A DNA stretch of 64,000 nucleotides from Gammaproteobacteria bacterium (GTDB lineage Bacteria; Pseudomonadota; Gammaproteobacteria; Steroidobacterales; GCA-2729495), in the NCBI GenBank assembly GCA_003695765.1, contig RFHQ01000050.1, positions 1 to 64,000 of the forward strand, given 5' to 3'. Position numbers and translations under genes: made by a program. Numbering within the stretch: the first letter of the stretch is position 1; every line of letters starts with the position of its first letter. Below, piece by piece: positions 62,455-64,000 of this stretch. The notes below the pieces were generated by a model. It was not told where the DNA came from. It saw only the letters and a program-made list of their open reading frames with translations, and did no database searches.

Positions 62455-63498
62455 ATGCCCCGTCGCCTAGCCTGTCTGCCAGTCCTGTTGCTGCTTGTGG
62501 CCTGTTCCGGTGGCCAGCCGGATCGGGAGATCATCACCATCGGCGGCACCGCGGCGCCGAATACCCCCGGGGAGCAGATGTGGCTGCGCTTCAAGCGCGA
62601 CGCCGAGGCCGCGGCCGGGGGGACCATCGAGATCCGGCCGCTGATCTACGGGCAGCTCGGCTCCGAGGAGCAGTTGCTGTCCGGTCTGCGTCGCGGCCGC
62701 ATCCAGTTCGCGAACCTGTCGGCTCAGGTCACGTCGACGCTGGTGCCGGAGTTGTCGCTGCTCTATGCACCCTATCTGTTCGACGATGAGGCCGAGGCAG
62801 ATTTCATCTACGATCACTATCTCACCGATGTCTACCGGGAGCTGCTGGCCGAGCACGGCCTGCAGCTCGTGACCTGGTACGAAATCGGCTTTCACTCGGT
62901 ATATGCCCGCGAGCGGCCGATCATCCTGCCCGACGATGCGCGCGGCCGTCGTTTCCGCGTGTCGTCGGCGATCCATGCGCGCTTGTTCGCCGAGGCCATC
63001 GGCGCCGACGTGATTCCGCTGGGTTACGGCGAGATCGTGCCGGCGCTGCAGACCGGCCTGATCGATGCGGGCGAGAACTCGATCAGCCTCTACGCCCGCA
63101 CCGGAATCGCGGCCGAGGCACCGTATTACACGTTGACACGGCATGCTTTCGGCATGTCGGTGATTGTCGCCGACAAGCGCTGGTGGGACCGCTTGCCCGA
63201 GGCCACTCGGCAGGTGATCACCGGCAACTTCCCGCCGATCGAAGCGTCGCGGCGCGCCGTGCGCGAGCAGGATGCCCGCGATCTGGCCGACCCGGAACTC
63301 GGCATTCGGGTGCAGCGCCTGACGCCGGCTCAGCGCCGTGCCTGGATGGACGCCACCGCCGGTGTCACCGAACGACTGCTCGCCGAGATCGGTGGCCGCT
63401 CGCGGGAGATCTACCAGCGCATCCTGGACGGCAAGGCCGAGTGGGCGCGTCGTCAGGCGGAAGCCGGCGCTCAGGGCAGCAGCACCGCCGTGCCCTGA
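62455..63498 (+). CDS. TRAP transporter solute-binding lipoprotein (DctP family)
   Basis: 347 residues; lipobox 'LLLVACSGG' with Cys near residue 19. DctP-type features: 'QMWLRFKRDAEAAAGGTIEIRPLIYGQLGSEEQLLSGLRRGRIQFANLS' region (key 'YGQLGSEEQ'), 'GRRFRVSS' containing the carboxylate-binding Arg, and 'VIPLGYGEIVPALQTGLIDAGENS'. It captures C4-dicarboxylates, sialic acid, or another carboxylate for a membrane permease whose genes are not in this window. Its last 28 bp overlap the convergent dehydrogenase gene. Confidence 0.9.
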   Translation: MPRRLACLPVLLLLVACSGGQPDREIITIGGTAAPNTPGEQMWLRFKRDAEAAAGGTIEIRPLIYGQLGSEEQLLSGLRRGRIQFANLSAQVTSTLVPELSLLYAPYLFDDEAEADFIYDHYLTDVYRELLAEHGLQLVTWYEIGFHSVYARERPIILPDDARGRRFRVSSAIHARLFAEAIGADVIPLGYGEIVPALQTGLIDAGENSISLYARTGIAAEAPYYTLTRHAFGMSVIVADKRWWDRLPEATRQVITGNFPPIEASRRAVREQDARDLADPELGIRVQRLTPAQRRAWMDATAGVTERLLAEIGGRSREIYQRILDGKAEWARRQAEAGAQGSSTAVP

Positions 63499-64000
63499 AG
63501 CCGGCCGCAGCGCAGATCGTCCAGCGCCCGGTTGGCATCGGCCAGCGGGTAGCGCGTGATGCGGGTTTCGATGCCGGCCTCCGCGGCCAGCGCCATGAAT
63601 TCGCGGCCATCCTGCCGCGTCAGGTTCGCGACCGAGCGAATCTGGCGTTCGCCCCAGAGATCCGCGTAGGGAAAGGACGGGATGTCGGACATGTGGATGC
63701 CGCCACAGACGACCTGTCCGCCCTTGCGGACCTGGCGCAGCGCCTGCGGCACCAGCGCGCCGACCGGCGCGAAGATCAGCGCCGCATCCAGCGGCGCCGG
63801 CGCCGGCTGGTCGGAATCGCCGGCCCAGCTCGCGCCCAGTTCCCTGGCGAAGTCCTGCGCGGCGCCATCGCCAGGCCGGGTGAAGGCAAGGATCTCGCGG
63901 CCCTGGCGGCGGGCGACCTGAGTCACGAGATGGGCCGCGGAGCCGAAACCGTAGATCCCGATCCGGTGGGCGTCGCCGGCCATGCGCAGCGTCCGGTAGC
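63471..64000 (-). CDS. Zinc-dependent alcohol dehydrogenase (MDR), partial at window edge
   Basis: The visible part is the C-terminal 176 residues of a medium-chain dehydrogenase. The frame stays open through 64000, so the N-terminal catalytic domain with the zinc ligands lies outside the window. The Rossmann motif reads 'RIGIYGFGSAAHLVTQVAR' (GxGxxxH type), followed by 'AFTRPGD' as the cofactor-specificity strand; 'VRKGGQVVCGGIHMSDIP' is typical. The preceding residues 'YRTLRMAG' are the domain-linking helix of Adh-like enzymes. Substrate not known. Its 3' end overlaps the TRAP gene by 28 bp. Confidence 0.85.
   Translation of the reverse strand, partial: YRTLRMAGDAHRIGIYGFGSAAHLVTQVARRQGREILAFTRPGDGAAQDFARELGASWAGDSDQPAPAPLDAALIFAPVGALVPQALRQVRKGGQVVCGGIHMSDIPSFPYADLWGERQIRSVANLTRQDGREFMALAAEAGIETRITRYPLADANRALDDLRCGRLQGTAVLLP

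Overview
This is a GC-rich (about two-thirds G+C by eye), tightly packed chromosomal segment. The gene set fits a free-living Gammaproteobacterium: Puu/Pot polyamine genes, GlnK-AmtB, MsrPQ, SohB, LipA, biosynthetic IlvA with two ACT domains, and a protein with a GlyGly-CTERM-like tail. The species cannot be named from sequence alone; an uncultured lineage near Chromatiales, Woeseiales or Xanthomonadales is a guess. I see no rRNA, tRNA, CRISPR array, integrase or intact insertion sequence.

Layout. 0.1-4.4 kb: RND efflux pair. 4.4-5.3 kb: DUF1838 gene and a 57-codon 5' remnant of nhaA. 5.4-12.7 kb: polyamine operon puuD-puuA-puuB-potF-potG-potH-potI joined by ATGA/GTGA overlaps. 12.7-20.2 kb: single genes (SDR, DUF192, Ogt, diguanylate cyclase, GloA, alpha/beta hydrolase, OmpA-like). 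20.3-24.2 kb: lipA-sohB-M48 protease-L,D-transpeptidase. 24.4-28.9 kb: an unusual cluster with an orphan phage-tail-sheath-like protein, a gamma-glutamylcyclotransferase-like protein, two unrecognised proteins and an exported methyltransferase-like protein. 28.9-30.6 kb: ilvA and a candidate small RNA. 30.7-35.4 kb: GldA/F/G-type ABC system with a DUF4340 partner. 35.5-42.4 kb: MFS transporter, M16 protease, dihydroorotase-like protein, photolyase. 42.5-48.5 kb: a nitrilase-fold protein lacking its catalytic Cys, divergent from a GltD-like flavoprotein and a 2-oxoacid:acceptor oxidoreductase. 48.8-51.8 kb: beta-helix surface protein and dienelactone hydrolase. 51.8-54.1 kb: a sigma54 activator gene with a divergent, apparently sigma54-dependent structured RNA. 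54.1-58.1 kb: phospholipid and cell-wall genes. 58.2-59.9 kb: glnK-amtB. 60-64 kb: msrPQ, DUF547, TRAP binding protein and a partial alcohol dehydrogenase.

The most interesting element is at 51.77-52.26 kb. A near-consensus -24/-12 promoter on the minus strand starts a predicted RNA of about 345 nt exactly at the base of a hairpin. The RNA contains eight or more hairpins, several with C-rich loops and one carrying the anti-Shine-Dalgarno string UCCUCC, and ends at a hairpin plus U-rich tract. An inverted repeat lies about 105 bp upstream, where an activator site would be expected, and the adjacent divergent gene encodes a PAS-PAS-AAA+-HTH sigma54 activator. This resembles the logic of LuxO/Qrr or CbrB/CrcZ, but I do not recognise the RNA. 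A second predicted sRNA of about 111 nt upstream of ilvA also shows UCCUCC in a hairpin loop. Other notable points are the orphan tail-sheath gene, the Glu-Arg-Ser nitrilase-fold protein, the nhaA remnant, and several genes whose -10 box lies 6-9 nt from the start codon, which suggests leaderless mRNAs.
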